Under the pieces are notes generated by a model. It saw only the letters and a program-made list of their open reading frames with translations. It was not told where the DNA came from and ran no database searches. A stretch of 64,000 nt of DNA from the NCBI RefSeq assembly GCF_015291725.1, contig NZ_CP030038.1:5445001-5509000 (forward strand), read 5' to 3'. Below are positions 28,743 to 37,692 of the stretch, piece after piece. The position numbers and the translations under genes were made by a program. Origin of the DNA: Bradyrhizobium sp. CCBAU 51765 (GTDB lineage Bacteria > Pseudomonadota > Alphaproteobacteria > Rhizobiales > Xanthobacteraceae). How positions within the stretch are numbered: position 1 is the stretch's first letter; every line of letters begins with the position of its first letter.

Positions 28743-30659
28743 TCAACGCACCACCTGCCGATAGATCGCCGGCAGCGCTGCGGGCAATCGCTTGATGTTG
28801 CCGACGATGGCGTAGCCGCCGCGCCCGAACAGCGTCGGAAAGTAGGTTTGTGCCGCCGCGTCGATCGTCACGCCGAACACCGCGATACCGAGCCGGCGCG
28901 CTTCCCGCACGGATTTCCTGGTGTCTTCGACCGCAAAGCGCCCCTCATAGTGATCGACGTCGTTCGGCTTGCCGTCGGTTAAGACGAGCAGCAGCCTCTT
29001 GCGCTGCGGCTGGCGCGCAAGCTCGGCGGAGGCGTGGCGTACCGCCGCGCCGATCCGCGTGTAATAGCCGGGCCTGAGCGCGCCGATGCGGCGCTCGACC
29101 ACGCCGCTCATCGGCTCACCGAACGCCTTGACTGTCTCGAGCCGCACCCAGGAGCGCCGGCGCGAGGTGAAGGTCAGGATGCTGTGGTGATCGCCGCAAG
29201 CCGACAGCCCGTGTGCGAGCACCAGCAGCGCTTCCTTCTCGACGTCGAGCACGCGATAGCCGTCGACCCAGGCATCGGTCGACAGCGAGACGTCGACCAG
29301 CAGCGTGACGGCGAGATCGTGCCCTTGGGGGCGCATCGCAACATGAATGCGATCGAGACCGCCGCCGCTCCCGGCACTGAGATCGCATCGCGCGCGCACC
29401 AGCGCGTCGAGGTCGAGATCATGTCCGTCGCTCTGGGCGCGCATCATCTCCTGACGCGGACGCAGGACCTCGAAGCGGCGACGCACCTGGCGAATGTGTC
29501 GGCGCGTGGCTTCATCCGCCATCCAGCTCTCGCCTTCCTCGGACGCCACAGCCCCGAGCACCCGGCAATGATTCGGCAGGTAGGAGTTGCTGCGATAGTC
29601 CCATTCGGGATAGGTCAGGTCCGCATTCAGCTGCGAGGCGTCGAGGGCCTCCGGCGGCAGGTCGAGATCGAACTTGAACCGGCTCGCCGGCTTGCCGCTG
29701 CGGCGGCTGAGCGTGATCTCCTCGAGATCGTCGACTGCCTTCTGCGCATCCTCGTCCTCGCTGTCATCAGCCGGACGGTCGACATTGACCATCTCGGCCA
29801 TCGCGAGGATCTTCTCGAACCGGTTAAGCACGAAGGGATCGCGGCGATTTGCATTGTCTTCGCGCTCGCGGACGGCGAAGCGCTTGCGGTCGTCCTTCGC
29901 CGCGGCCTCCGCGCCCGGTGCGCATTCGTCTTCGCACGCATGTGCGGGCGAGAGCTCGCGCGTCCAGCAATCGCCCCAGAGCGGACACGGCAGGATCGCG
30001 CGATAGCCCGGCGGCGCCTTGTCCGGCATCGGGCTTGTCCCCATCATAGCCGGCCACAGCCTGCCTGCAGGCGCCTTTCCGGTTCCGAGCAGGGCCAAGA
30101 CGATCTGCTCGATCTCTTGCTCGGTCCGCGGCAAAGGGCGACGAGGCCGGGCCTCGGCGGCGGCTGCGGCAAGCTGCGCGTAATCGGCGACGAGCCCTGG
30201 GAATTGCGTGAGCACCCAGACCGCGGTCTCGCTCGCCCGGCGCAATACCAGAAGGTCCCGCCGCAGCGGATCGGCTTCCGCGACCGCCTCGATCGGCGCG
30301 GCTGCGAACCACGCCGCAAGCCAGCGATAGAGCGTTGCGTTCAGGGCCCGGTCGGGAAAGATCGCGATGCGATCGGGCAGGAAGATGGTTGCCGCGTCGC
30401 GGCCCGGGTGCTCGAACCGCTCGTCTCCGAGGCCGATGCGCTGCCGCCAGCCGAGACGATGGCCTGCCCTGCGCGCGCCTGCGCTCGCGATCTGAACGCC
30501 GGTCTCGCCGCCAAGCGCACGGAATATCACCGCAAGCCGGCTCCTCACCTCTGCGAGCGTGACGGCGTGATCGTCGTGCACCGGATAGCTCGCGACGCCG
30601 CCGACCATCCGGTGCCAGGCGCGGCCGACCGTCTCTTCCAGTTCGAGGAAGTCGAGCAT
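28743..30659 (-). CDS. norD: Nitric oxide reductase activation protein NorD
   Basis: The 638-residue cytoplasmic protein has a C-terminal von Willebrand factor A domain with its metal-ion site motif DVSLS (about residue 455) and LTDGKPND (about 560). NorD works with the AAA ATPase NorQ to insert the iron cofactor and activate the NorCB reductase. It follows norQ by 7 bp as the last gene of norEF-CBQD, the usual order, and its length is normal. No defect is seen. Confidence 0.95.
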   Translation of the reverse strand: MLDFLELEETVGRAWHRMVGGVASYPVHDDHAVTLAEVRSRLAVIFRALGGETGVQIASAGARRAGHRLGWRQRIGLGDERFEHPGRDAATIFLPDRIAIFPDRALNATLYRWLAAWFAAAPIEAVAEADPLRRDLLVLRRASETAVWVLTQFPGLVADYAQLAAAAAEARPRRPLPRTEQEIEQIVLALLGTGKAPAGRLWPAMMGTSPMPDKAPPGYRAILPCPLWGDCWTRELSPAHACEDECAPGAEAAAKDDRKRFAVREREDNANRRDPFVLNRFEKILAMAEMVNVDRPADDSEDEDAQKAVDDLEEITLSRRSGKPASRFKFDLDLPPEALDASQLNADLTYPEWDYRSNSYLPNHCRVLGAVASEEGESWMADEATRRHIRQVRRRFEVLRPRQEMMRAQSDGHDLDLDALVRARCDLSAGSGGGLDRIHVAMRPQGHDLAVTLLVDVSLSTDAWVDGYRVLDVEKEALLVLAHGLSACGDHHSILTFTSRRRSWVRLETVKAFGEPMSGVVERRIGALRPGYYTRIGAAVRHASAELARQPQRKRLLLVLTDGKPNDVDHYEGRFAVEDTRKSVREARRLGIAVFGVTIDAAAQTYFPTLFGRGGYAIVGNIKRLPAALPAIYRQVVR

Positions 30660-30666
30660 GGCGGCA

Positions 30667-31473
30667 TCACCCGATCACGGCACGCGCGACGTCCAGCAAC
30701 GCCGCCTTGACGTCGCCATCGTCGGTCAGCGGCTCGATCATGCCGGCGAGCACCGCATCCGCCGTCGGCATGCCCGCGGCAATCAGCGTCGCGCAATAGA
30801 CCACGAGCCGGGTCGAGACGCCCTCCTCCAGATCGTTCCCCTTGAGCGCACGCAGCCGGCCAGCCAGCCCAACCAGCGGTCGCACGCGCTCCGGCGACAG
30901 TCCGCTTTCGGCGGACACGACGGCGATCTCCTGCTCGGGCGGCAGGAAGCCGAATTCGATGGCGACGAAGCGCTGCCGCGTCGAGGGCTTGAGCGCCTTC
31001 AGCAGCGTCTGATAGCCAGGATTGTAGGAGACGACGAGCATGAAGCTCTTTGGCGCCGCGAGTTCCTCGCCGGTGCGTTCCAGTGGCAGGATGCGGCGGT
31101 CATCGGTCAGGGGATGCAGCACCACGGTGACGTCCTTGCGCGCTTCCACGACTTCGTCGAGGTAACAGATGCCGCCCTCGCGCACCGCGCGCGTCAGCGG
31201 ACCGTCGGTCCATACCGTGTCGCCGCCCCGCAGCAGGTGGCGACCGGTGAGATCGGCGGCGGTGAGATCGTCGTGGCAGGCGACGGTGTGGAGCGGCAGT
31301 CCGAGCCGCGCCGCCATATGCGCGACGAAGCGCGTCTTGCCGCAGCCGGTCGGCCCCTTCAGCAGAACCGGCAGCTGATGCCGCCAGGCGTGCTCGAACA
31401 GCGCGCATTCATTACCATTGGCGACATAGGCCGGCAGCGCGGGCGCAGCGACGGCGTGAAGGGCAGCTTTCAT
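30667..31473 (-). CDS. norQ: NorQ/CbbQ-type MoxR AAA+ ATPase
   Basis: From the ATG at 31473 (GGAG at 7 bp) the protein has 268 residues; an in-frame ATG 6 bp earlier is too close to that ribosome site. Walker A is GPTGCGKT at residues 40-47, Walker B lies in GGICYLDEVVEA near 100. It partners NorD in maturation of the NO reductase non-haem iron site. It sits between norB (62 bp) and norD. Confidence 0.95.
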   Translation of the reverse strand: MKAALHAVAAPALPAYVANGNECALFEHAWRHQLPVLLKGPTGCGKTRFVAHMAARLGLPLHTVACHDDLTAADLTGRHLLRGGDTVWTDGPLTRAVREGGICYLDEVVEARKDVTVVLHPLTDDRRILPLERTGEELAAPKSFMLVVSYNPGYQTLLKALKPSTRQRFVAIEFGFLPPEQEIAVVSAESGLSPERVRPLVGLAGRLRALKGNDLEEGVSTRLVVYCATLIAAGMPTADAVLAGMIEPLTDDGDVKAALLDVARAVIG

Positions 31474-31535
31474 GGTCATTCTCCGCAATTCACATCGAGA
31501 CGGCGGCCGCGATGAACCGCGACCGCCGATTGCAT

Positions 31536-32882
31536 TCATTCAGCCGGCTGCAACGCGCCGGGAATGACCGCCTGCTTGGCGCGACCGGGCACCAGCACGG
31601 CCCAGACGAACATCAGCGCAGAGATCGCGACGAATACGCCTGAGCCGAGCCGGACCCAGTAGAACATCGCGAGCTGGTCCTGCACGTCCATGTAGCCCTG
31701 GCCGAGCACGCGCTGGAGGTGAACCTGGACCACGCCGGCGAAGGTCAGCGCGAAGGTCATCACCATCATGGACGTGCACATGATCCAGAAGCTCGCCATG
31801 GAGAGCCACTGGTTGTAGGGTGCGCGTCCCCTGATCTGCGGGATCGCATAGGCCATGACGGAAAGATTGAGCATCACATAGGCGCCGAAGAAGGCGAGAT
31901 GGCCGTGCGCCGCGGTGACCTGGGTGCCGTGGGTGTAGTAGTTCACCGAGGACAGCGTGTGCAGGAAGCCCCAGACGCCGGCACCGAGAAAGGCCATCAC
32001 CGAGCAGCCGACCGACCACAGCAGCGCAGCGCGGTTCGGATGCTTGCGGCCGGCCTTCCATGTCATCTGCACCGTGAAGATCACCATCGTGAAGAACGGT
32101 GCCACCTCGAGCGTGGAGAACAGCGAGCCGATCCACTGCCAGTAGCCGGGCGCGCCGATCCAGTAGAAGTGATGGCCCGTGCCAAGGATGCCGGAGAACA
32201 GCGCAAGGCCGATGATGACGTAGAGCCACTTCTCCACGACCTCACGGTCGATGCCGTTGAGCTTGATCATGAGATAGGCCAGCACCGAGGCCATGATCAG
32301 CTCCCAGACACCCTCGACCCAGAGATGGACGACGTACCACCAGTACATCTTGTCGAGCGCGAGGTTCGCAGGATTGTAGAAGGCGAACAGGAAGAAGATC
32401 GCAACGCCCCACAGGCCGAACAGCAGGATGTTGGTGATGGTGGTCTTACGCCCTTTCAGCGCCGTCATGGTGACGTTGAACAGGAACATCAGGCAGACGA
32501 CGACGATTCCGACCTTGATGATGAAGGGCTGCTCGAGGAACTCGCGGCCCTCATGGTAGTGGAAGAGATAGCCGACCACGGCCACGCCTGCGGCGCCAAA
32601 AAACATCCAGAACTGGATCTTTGCCAGCAGCGGGCTGTACAGCTCGGTCTCGGTCTCCTCAGGCAGCAGGAAATAGGTCGCGCCCATGAAACCGATCAGC
32701 GACCATACGATCAGCGCGTTGGTGTGGATCATCCTGACGATGTTGAACGGCAGCAGGGTCGACAGCGTGTTGGGCAGGACGTAGATCGTTCCGGCGACGA
32801 GGCCGAACAGGACCTGCGCGAGGAACAGAGTCAGCGCGCCGTAGAAATACAGCATCGCGACTTTCTGGGTCTGATATTTCAT
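31536..32882 (-). CDS. norB: Nitric oxide reductase large subunit NorB
   Basis: This 448-residue integral membrane protein of the haem-copper oxidase superfamily has about twelve helices and the cNOR-type ligands: His53 (MIHTNALIVW), His186 (VVHLWVEGVWE), His237 and His238 (GTGHHFYW), His326 and His328 (AAHGHLAF). Glu190 and Glu194 near the FeB site are also present. It lacks the N-terminal quinol-oxidising extension of qNorB, so it is the cytochrome c-dependent type. It reduces two NO to N2O and follows norC. Confidence 0.97.
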   Translation of the reverse strand: MKYQTQKVAMLYFYGALTLFLAQVLFGLVAGTIYVLPNTLSTLLPFNIVRMIHTNALIVWSLIGFMGATYFLLPEETETELYSPLLAKIQFWMFFGAAGVAVVGYLFHYHEGREFLEQPFIIKVGIVVVCLMFLFNVTMTALKGRKTTITNILLFGLWGVAIFFLFAFYNPANLALDKMYWWYVVHLWVEGVWELIMASVLAYLMIKLNGIDREVVEKWLYVIIGLALFSGILGTGHHFYWIGAPGYWQWIGSLFSTLEVAPFFTMVIFTVQMTWKAGRKHPNRAALLWSVGCSVMAFLGAGVWGFLHTLSSVNYYTHGTQVTAAHGHLAFFGAYVMLNLSVMAYAIPQIRGRAPYNQWLSMASFWIMCTSMMVMTFALTFAGVVQVHLQRVLGQGYMDVQDQLAMFYWVRLGSGVFVAISALMFVWAVLVPGRAKQAVIPGALQPAE

Positions 32883-32919
32883 CTCGGGTCTCTCTGTCTT
32901 GAAAGAGGAAACAGCGTGC

Positions 32920-33372
32920 TCAGCCGGCCTTGTTCGGCGGCCATTCCTGGCGTTTGATCTTGCTGGTCCATTGCAGGAAGTCGGCGAGATCGTCGAGCTC
33001 CTGGTCGGTGAGGTTGAACTGCGGCATCTGCCGCCGGCCAGGCGCGCCCGAGGGCTGCGACTGCATCCAGGCCTTCAATGTCTCGCGCGCAGCGGCCTGG
33101 TCCTCGTTGCCGCCCCAACGATCCCAGACGTTGCCAACTTCGGGGGCGAAATAGGCGCCCTCACCCAGCAGAGTGTGGCAATTGATGCAGGAGTTCTTCT
33201 CCCAGACATGCTTGCCGCGGGCGACCGACGACGTCAGCATCGTCGCGTCCGTGGAGGTGGTGGCCATGTAGTAATGGCTGTGCGCCGTCAGCCCTATGAA
33301 GATGGCGAAGAAGAAGGCCGAGCCGCCGTAGAAGACATTTCGAGCGGCCGACTTGGTCAGGCGTTCAGCCAT
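32920..33372 (-). CDS. norC: Nitric oxide reductase cytochrome c subunit NorC
   Basis: With ATG 33372 (AAAGGA upstream; a TTG 6 bp earlier is the alternative) the protein has 150 residues. One membrane anchor spans about residues 13-33, and the periplasmic part carries one c-type haem site, Cys62-x-x-Cys65-His66, with Met116 (RRQMPQF) as the likely axial ligand. It passes electrons from cytochrome c to NorB. A FixK/NnrR-type box lies 75 bp upstream of the start. Confidence 0.96.
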   Translation of the reverse strand: MAERLTKSAARNVFYGGSAFFFAIFIGLTAHSHYYMATTSTDATMLTSSVARGKHVWEKNSCINCHTLLGEGAYFAPEVGNVWDRWGGNEDQAAARETLKAWMQSQPSGAPGRRQMPQFNLTDQELDDLADFLQWTSKIKRQEWPPNKAG

Positions 33373-33446
33373 TGCCAATCCTTTCCGGTTTGATTCCTGC
33401 GAAATCGCGATGGTGTGATTTATTGCCGCTCTGCCCGGCCCGTTCT

Positions 33447-33460
33447 TTGTCAGGGCGCAA
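33447..33460 (-). promoter_or_regulatory. FixK/NnrR-type box upstream of norC
   Basis: On the minus strand it reads TTGCGCCCTGACAA, with the TTG-N8-CAA core of Crp/Fnr-family boxes. It is centred about 80 bp before the norC start codon, which leaves room for a class II promoter and a 5' leader of about 40 bases. In Bradyrhizobium norCBQD is known to depend on FixK2/NnrR. Confidence 0.65.
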
Positions 33461-33473
33461 TGAGCGCGTCAGA

Positions 33474-33734
33474 TCAGGGCGCGATGGTCGAGGCGAGCCA
33501 GGCAAGGAGCAGGACGATCAGGATCCAGCTCGCGACGAGGCCACGCCAGAGTCCGGGCACGGCGCGTAGATCCATGAAGTCGAACGCGATCCGGTGGCCC
33601 TTGAGTGCGGCGAAGGCGAGCAGCAGTGCGTTGCCGAGCAGCGGCCGCGGCGCCAGCGGCGGCAGCAAGATGGTCGCGAGCGCGAGGCCGATCAGCACGA
33701 TCCAGGTGACGTCGATACGATCCGGCATCGTCAT
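33474..33734 (-). CDS. norF: NorF-type small membrane protein
   Basis: The 86-residue protein has three hydrophobic segments and resembles the NorF/cytochrome oxidase subunit IV group of small NO-reductase accessory proteins. Its ATG at 33734 overlaps the norE stop by 4 bp. Genes of this kind appear in Paracoccus-type norCBQDEF clusters, where they improve NO reductase activity without being essential. The frame open further upstream lies over norE and is a shadow. Confidence 0.78.
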   Translation of the reverse strand: MTMPDRIDVTWIVLIGLALATILLPPLAPRPLLGNALLLAFAALKGHRIAFDFMDLRAVPGLWRGLVASWILIVLLLAWLASTIAP

Positions 33735-34306
33735 TTCACCAGATAGAGAATCGGGAACATGACGATCCAGACCAGATCGACCATGTGCCAGAACGCCGTT
33801 GCCGTCTCGACGCCCGATATCCCGGCGCGGCGGCAGACCACGGCGAGGATGACGATGCCGAGGCCGACATGCAGAAGATGAAAACCGGTCAGGAGGAAGT
33901 AGAGCGTGAAGAACGGGCTGGTCTCGAACCCGACGCCTCGCCCGATCTCGTCCGCATATTCGGTGATCTTGATCGCGATGAAGAGAGCACCGAGCGCCAT
34001 CGCGCCGAAGATCCAGTATCGCGCCGCCGGCCATTCCCCGGCACGAGCTGCCTTCGTTGCCTTTGCCGCCGCCCAGCCGCTGGTGACGAGCACGACGGTG
34101 TTGAGGCCGGCGAGATTCGAATCGAGTGCTGACTGCCCGGCCGCGAACAGCGCCGGGTGGATCGCGCGGGTGACCGAAAAGGCGCCGAGGAACAAGCCGA
34201 AGGCGACGAGCTCGCTGAAGATCAGCACCCAGATCATGGGATCGCCGGGGAGATCTTCCAGAATTCCCCAGCCGCTTTCGTGATGTTCGCACTCGGCCGT
34301 CGACAT
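33731..34306 (-). CDS. norE: NorE, cytochrome c oxidase subunit III-like protein
   Basis: A 191-residue, five-helix protein of the cytochrome oxidase subunit III family (DLPGDPMIWVLIFSELVAFG near residue 20, FHLLHVGLG near 145), in the size class of NorE. It is first in the norE-norF pair upstream of norC and preceded by a perfect FixK-type box at 34400. NorE supports NO reductase function or assembly. Subunit III of a true oxidase is less likely because no other oxidase gene is nearby. Confidence 0.87.
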   Translation of the reverse strand: MSTAECEHHESGWGILEDLPGDPMIWVLIFSELVAFGLFLGAFSVTRAIHPALFAAGQSALDSNLAGLNTVVLVTSGWAAAKATKAARAGEWPAARYWIFGAMALGALFIAIKITEYADEIGRGVGFETSPFFTLYFLLTGFHLLHVGLGIVILAVVCRRAGISGVETATAFWHMVDLVWIVMFPILYLVK

Positions 34307-34399
34307 CGTCTTTCCGGATCAGGACACCGGAATGGCTTAGCCGACCCGCCCAGTTCGGAATTTGTCGGAGGACAAACTCGCGAATTGCCGGGCGTCTGT

Positions 34400-34413
34400 T
34401 TGCGCCGACGCAA
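34400..34413. promoter_or_regulatory. Palindromic FixK2/NnrR-type box
   Basis: TTGCGCCGACGCAA fits the FixK box consensus (TTG[AC]-N6-[TG]CAA) exactly. It lies 94 bp upstream of norE on one side and 65 bp upstream of the small membrane-protein frame at 34478 on the other, so it could serve both directions under low oxygen or in the presence of nitrogen oxides. Confidence 0.72.
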
Positions 34414-34477
34414 CGTCCGGCCGGCCGGATCGCTGTACGAACCGACTCAGGGTTCCCAGGGAGTGGCGAGTGACGAT

Positions 34478-34633
34478 ATGAGCGACGCACAAATCGGGCT
34501 GATGACGGCGACTCCCATCATCATCGCCTTCGCCATCGCGCTCCGGCGAATGGGTGTGCTGTCGACTGTGGCAACCGTATCGGCGGTGAGCCTCTCCGTC
34601 GCGATCGCGGCGGTGCTGTTCACGACGCAGTAA
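34478..34633 (+). CDS. Small two-helix membrane protein (hypothetical)
   Basis: A 51-residue frame starting MSDAQIGLMTATPI with two hydrophobic stretches (about residues 8-22 and 28-48) separated by LRRMG. I do not recognise a family. The start is uncertain because the Shine-Dalgarno sequence is weak. Support comes from the position: it faces away from norE and shares the FixK-type box. It could be a small accessory protein made during denitrification, or a chance frame. Confidence 0.4.
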   Translation: MSDAQIGLMTATPIIIAFAIALRRMGVLSTVATVSAVSLSVAIAAVLFTTQ

Positions 34634-34726
34634 CGGCTGCCGTACAGCAGACAAAGCGACTTGTCCGCCGGAGCTCGAAGAGCGAAGGCGGACGCGTGCC
34701 ACCACTTCTCTCGATCGGGGACAGAT

Positions 34727-34758
34727 GGTGGGCACGGCGCGTTGCGCCTTTGCCCACC
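34727..34758. repeat. GGTGGGCA/TGCCCACC palindromic repeat
   Basis: GGTGGGCA (34727-34734) pairs with TGCCCACC (34751-34758) around GGCGCGTTGCGCC. The same element occurs twice at 57615-57697. Placed 20 bp beyond the gguB stop, it may end transcription of the sugar operon. Confidence 0.65.
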
Positions 34759-34778
34759 CTACTGGACCGTCAATGCGG

Positions 34779-35969
34779 CTACCGCCTCTGATTATACACG
34801 TCGATGCACACTGCTCCCAGCAGGACCAGGCCCTTGATCACCTGCTGGTAATCAATGCCGATGCCGAGGATGGACATGCCGTTGTTCATCACGCCCATGA
34901 TCATGGCGCCGACCACGGCGCCGCCGACGCGCCCGACGCCGCCATAGGCCGAGGCGCCGCCGATGAAGCAGGCAGCGATGACGTCGAGCTCGAAGCCGAG
35001 ACCCGCTTTGGGCGTCGCGGTGTTGAGCCGGGCGGCGAAGACGAGGCCGGCGAGCGCGGCGAGCACGCCCATGTTGACGAATGTCAGGAACGTCAGCCGC
35101 TCGGTCTTGATGCCCGACAGGCTCGCCGCCTTGGCGTTGCCGCCGACCGCGTAGATCTGCCGCCCGATCACGGTGCGGCGGGTCACGAAGCCGTAAAGCG
35201 CGATCAGCGCGGTCATGATGACAAGCACATTGGGCAGGCCGCGATGCGAGGCGATCAGATAGGTAAAATAGAGCACGGCGCAGGCCAGCAGGATGCTCTT
35301 GCCGAGGAAGAACGCATAGGGCTCGACCTCGATTCCGTGCGATTGCTCGCGCGACCTCCCCTTGGCGCTGGCGTAGACCAGGCCGAGCGCCAGCACGGCG
35401 CCGATCAGCATGGATGTCGGATGCAGCGTGCCGGCTTCGGGCAGCAGTTCCGGAATGAACCCCGACGACAACTTCTGGAACGTCGCCGGGAACGGCCCGA
35501 GCGACTGGCCCTGCAGCACCGCGAGCGCGAGGCCCTTGAACACCAGCATCCCCGCCAAGGTGACGATGAAGGACGGGATCTTGAAATAGGCCACCCAGTA
35601 CCCCTGCGCGGCGCCGATGGCGGCACCGACCAGAAGGCAGGCGATGAACGCAACCGTGTAATCGACCTTGTAGGTCACCATCAGCACCGCGGCCACGGCG
35701 CCGATGAAGCCTGCAACCGAGCCGACCGAAAGGTCGATATGGCCGGTGACGATCACCAGGAGCATGCCGAGCGCCATGATGACGATGTAGCTGTTCTGCA
35801 GCACCAGGTTGGTGAGGTTGAGCGGCTGCAGCAGCGTGCCGCCGGTCACGACCTGGAAGAACAGCATGATCGCGATCAGCGACATCAGCATGCCGTAATT
35901 GCGCAGATTGTTCTTGATGAAGCTGCCGTGCCGGCGCTCCTCGGGCAGCGACACCGTCTTGTCGGTCAT
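34779..35969 (-). CDS. gguB: Monosaccharide ABC transporter permease GguB
   Basis: A 396-residue permease of the ribose/xylose (XylH-like) group with about ten helices; the family segments VTGHIDLSVGSVAGFIGA, FKIPSFIVTLAGMLVFKG and YAVGGNAKAASLSGIKTE are clear. It overlaps gguA by 4 bp, and the third component is ChvE, so it imports ChvE sugars such as galactose, arabinose, glucose or xylose. It is the last gene of the super-operon. Confidence 0.92.
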   Translation of the reverse strand: MTDKTVSLPEERRHGSFIKNNLRNYGMLMSLIAIMLFFQVVTGGTLLQPLNLTNLVLQNSYIVIMALGMLLVIVTGHIDLSVGSVAGFIGAVAAVLMVTYKVDYTVAFIACLLVGAAIGAAQGYWVAYFKIPSFIVTLAGMLVFKGLALAVLQGQSLGPFPATFQKLSSGFIPELLPEAGTLHPTSMLIGAVLALGLVYASAKGRSREQSHGIEVEPYAFFLGKSILLACAVLYFTYLIASHRGLPNVLVIMTALIALYGFVTRRTVIGRQIYAVGGNAKAASLSGIKTERLTFLTFVNMGVLAALAGLVFAARLNTATPKAGLGFELDVIAACFIGGASAYGGVGRVGGAVVGAMIMGVMNNGMSILGIGIDYQQVIKGLVLLGAVCIDVYNQRR

Positions 35970-37543
35970 GGCTGCGATCCTCCCATCTCCGCGGCCTCAG
36001 GCACGCCGTTTCCATTGCTTCGTTGGTTGCGCATGATGGCGCGCATGATCTTTTCCTGCGTCGCCTCAGGGCCCTTGAATTCCCCGACGAAGGCGCCGTC
36101 ATTCATGACGCAGATGCGGTCGCAGATGCCGAGCAGCTCGGGCATCTCCGAGGAGATCACCACGACGCCGCGGCCGGCCTCCGCCAACTCGTTGATGATA
36201 CAGTAAATCTCGTATTTGGCACCGACGTCGATGCCCCTTGTCGGCTCGTCCAGGATCAGCACCTTGGGGTCGGTCATCAGCCATTTCGACAGCACCACCT
36301 TCTGCTGGTTGCCGCCGGAAAGCTGGCCGGTCTCCTGGTAGACGTCGGAGCAGCGGATGCGCATGCGGTTGCGATAATCACTGGCGACCTTCAGCTCGGC
36401 GATGTCGTCGATCACCCGCCTGGGTGCGATCTGGTCGAGGCTGGCGAGCGTGATGTTCTTGCGGACGTCGTCGGCAAGGATCAGGCCGAGTTGCTTGCGG
36501 TCCTCGGTGACATAGGCGAGGCCGGCGTCGATCGCGGCCGCGACGCTCGGCAGCACCATCTCCGTGCCTTCGAGCCGGAGAGAGCCGCTGATATTGGTGC
36601 CCCAGGAGCGGCCGAACAGGCTCATGGCGAATTCGGTGCGGCCGGCCCCCATCAGGCCGGCGATGCCCACGACCTCGCCTCGCCTGACGCTGAAATTGAC
36701 GTTCTTGATCACCTGCCGCTCGGGATGGATGGGGTGATAGACCGACCAGTCCGCGACGTCGAGCACCGGTTCGCCGATCTTCGCGCTACGCTCCGGGAAG
36801 CGGTGCGCGAGATCGCGGTTCACCATGCTGCGGATGATGCGATCCTCCTGGATCGGCTCGGCGTGACAGTCGATGCTGTCGACGGTGCGGCCGTCGCGCA
36901 GCACCGTGATGTGGTCGGCGACCTTGGCAACCTCATTGAGCTTGTGTGAGATCAGGATCGAGCCGATGCCCTGCTCGCGGAATGTCATCAGGCGTTCGAG
37001 CAGCGCGGCGCTGTCGGCTTCGTTGAGGCTCGCCGTCGGCTCGTCCAGGATCAGCATGCGCACACGCTTGGACAGCGCCTTTGCGATCTCGACGAGCTGC
37101 TGCTTGCCGACGCCGAGATCCGTGATCAGCGTATCCGGCGATTCCTTGAGGCCGACCTGCGCCAGGAGCTCCCGGGTGCGGCGGTAGACCTCGTCGCGAT
37201 CGATCACGCCGAACTTCGACGGCGGATGCGACAGGAAGATATTCTCTGCGATCGACATCAGCGGGATCAGCGCCAGCTCCTGGTGAATGATGATGATGCC
37301 GAGCGCCTCGGAGTCGTTGATGTCGCGGAAGCGCCGCTCCTCGCCTTCGAAGATGATCGTGCCCTCGTAGCTGCCATGCGGATAGACCCCGCTCAGCACC
37401 TTCATCAGCGTCGACTTGCCGGCGCCGTTCTCGCCGACGAGGGCGTGGATCTGCCCGGCCTCGACCTGGAAGTTGACGTCGCGCAGCGCCTGCACACCCG
37501 CAAAGCTCTTGCTGACGTTACGCATCTCCAGCATGGCGGTCAT
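35966..37543 (-). CDS. gguA: Monosaccharide ABC transporter ATPase GguA (two ATPase domains)
   Basis: From the ATG at 37543 the protein has 525 residues and two ABC domains. The first has GENGAGKST (about 37-45) and LILDEPTASLN; the second has the usual degenerate Walker A (GLMGAGRTE), the signature LSGGNQQKVVLSKW and LILDEPTRGID. The frame is open 200 bp further upstream across a palindromic repeat that does not code. It follows chvE after a 149-bp gap that contains a very strong hairpin. Confidence 0.93.
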   Translation of the reverse strand: MTAMLEMRNVSKSFAGVQALRDVNFQVEAGQIHALVGENGAGKSTLMKVLSGVYPHGSYEGTIIFEGEERRFRDINDSEALGIIIIHQELALIPLMSIAENIFLSHPPSKFGVIDRDEVYRRTRELLAQVGLKESPDTLITDLGVGKQQLVEIAKALSKRVRMLILDEPTASLNEADSAALLERLMTFREQGIGSILISHKLNEVAKVADHITVLRDGRTVDSIDCHAEPIQEDRIIRSMVNRDLAHRFPERSAKIGEPVLDVADWSVYHPIHPERQVIKNVNFSVRRGEVVGIAGLMGAGRTEFAMSLFGRSWGTNISGSLRLEGTEMVLPSVAAAIDAGLAYVTEDRKQLGLILADDVRKNITLASLDQIAPRRVIDDIAELKVASDYRNRMRIRCSDVYQETGQLSGGNQQKVVLSKWLMTDPKVLILDEPTRGIDVGAKYEIYCIINELAEAGRGVVVISSEMPELLGICDRICVMNDGAFVGEFKGPEATQEKIMRAIMRNQRSNGNGVPEAAEMGGSQP

Positions 37544-37574
37544 GGCATCGTGTCCTTGAAAAACGCCTGTCCGT

Positions 37575-37683
37575 CCGTCGTCATTCCGGGGCGATGCGCC
37601 GGGGCCGCGAAGCGGACCTGGAGCATCGAACCCGGAATCTCGAGGTTCCGGGTTCGATGCATCGCATCGCCCCGGAACGACGG
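37575..37683. repeat. Long nested palindrome between chvE and gguA
   Basis: An inner 15-bp perfect inverted repeat, GCATCGAACCCGGAA (37622-37636) with TTCCGGGTTCGATGC (37646-37660), lies inside an outer one, CCGTCGT..TCCGGGGCGATGC (37575-37597, interrupted by CAT) with GCATCGCCCCGGAACGACGG (37664-37683). It begins 9 bp after the chvE stop, ideal for protecting chvE mRNA from 3' decay or for partly stopping transcription. Confidence 0.75.
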
Positions 37684-37692
37684 AGCACTCTC

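Noticed and set aside
34157..34633. Longer version of the small membrane protein gene starting at 34157
   Set aside because: The upstream part is an antisense reading of norE; only the last 51 codons lie in free DNA.
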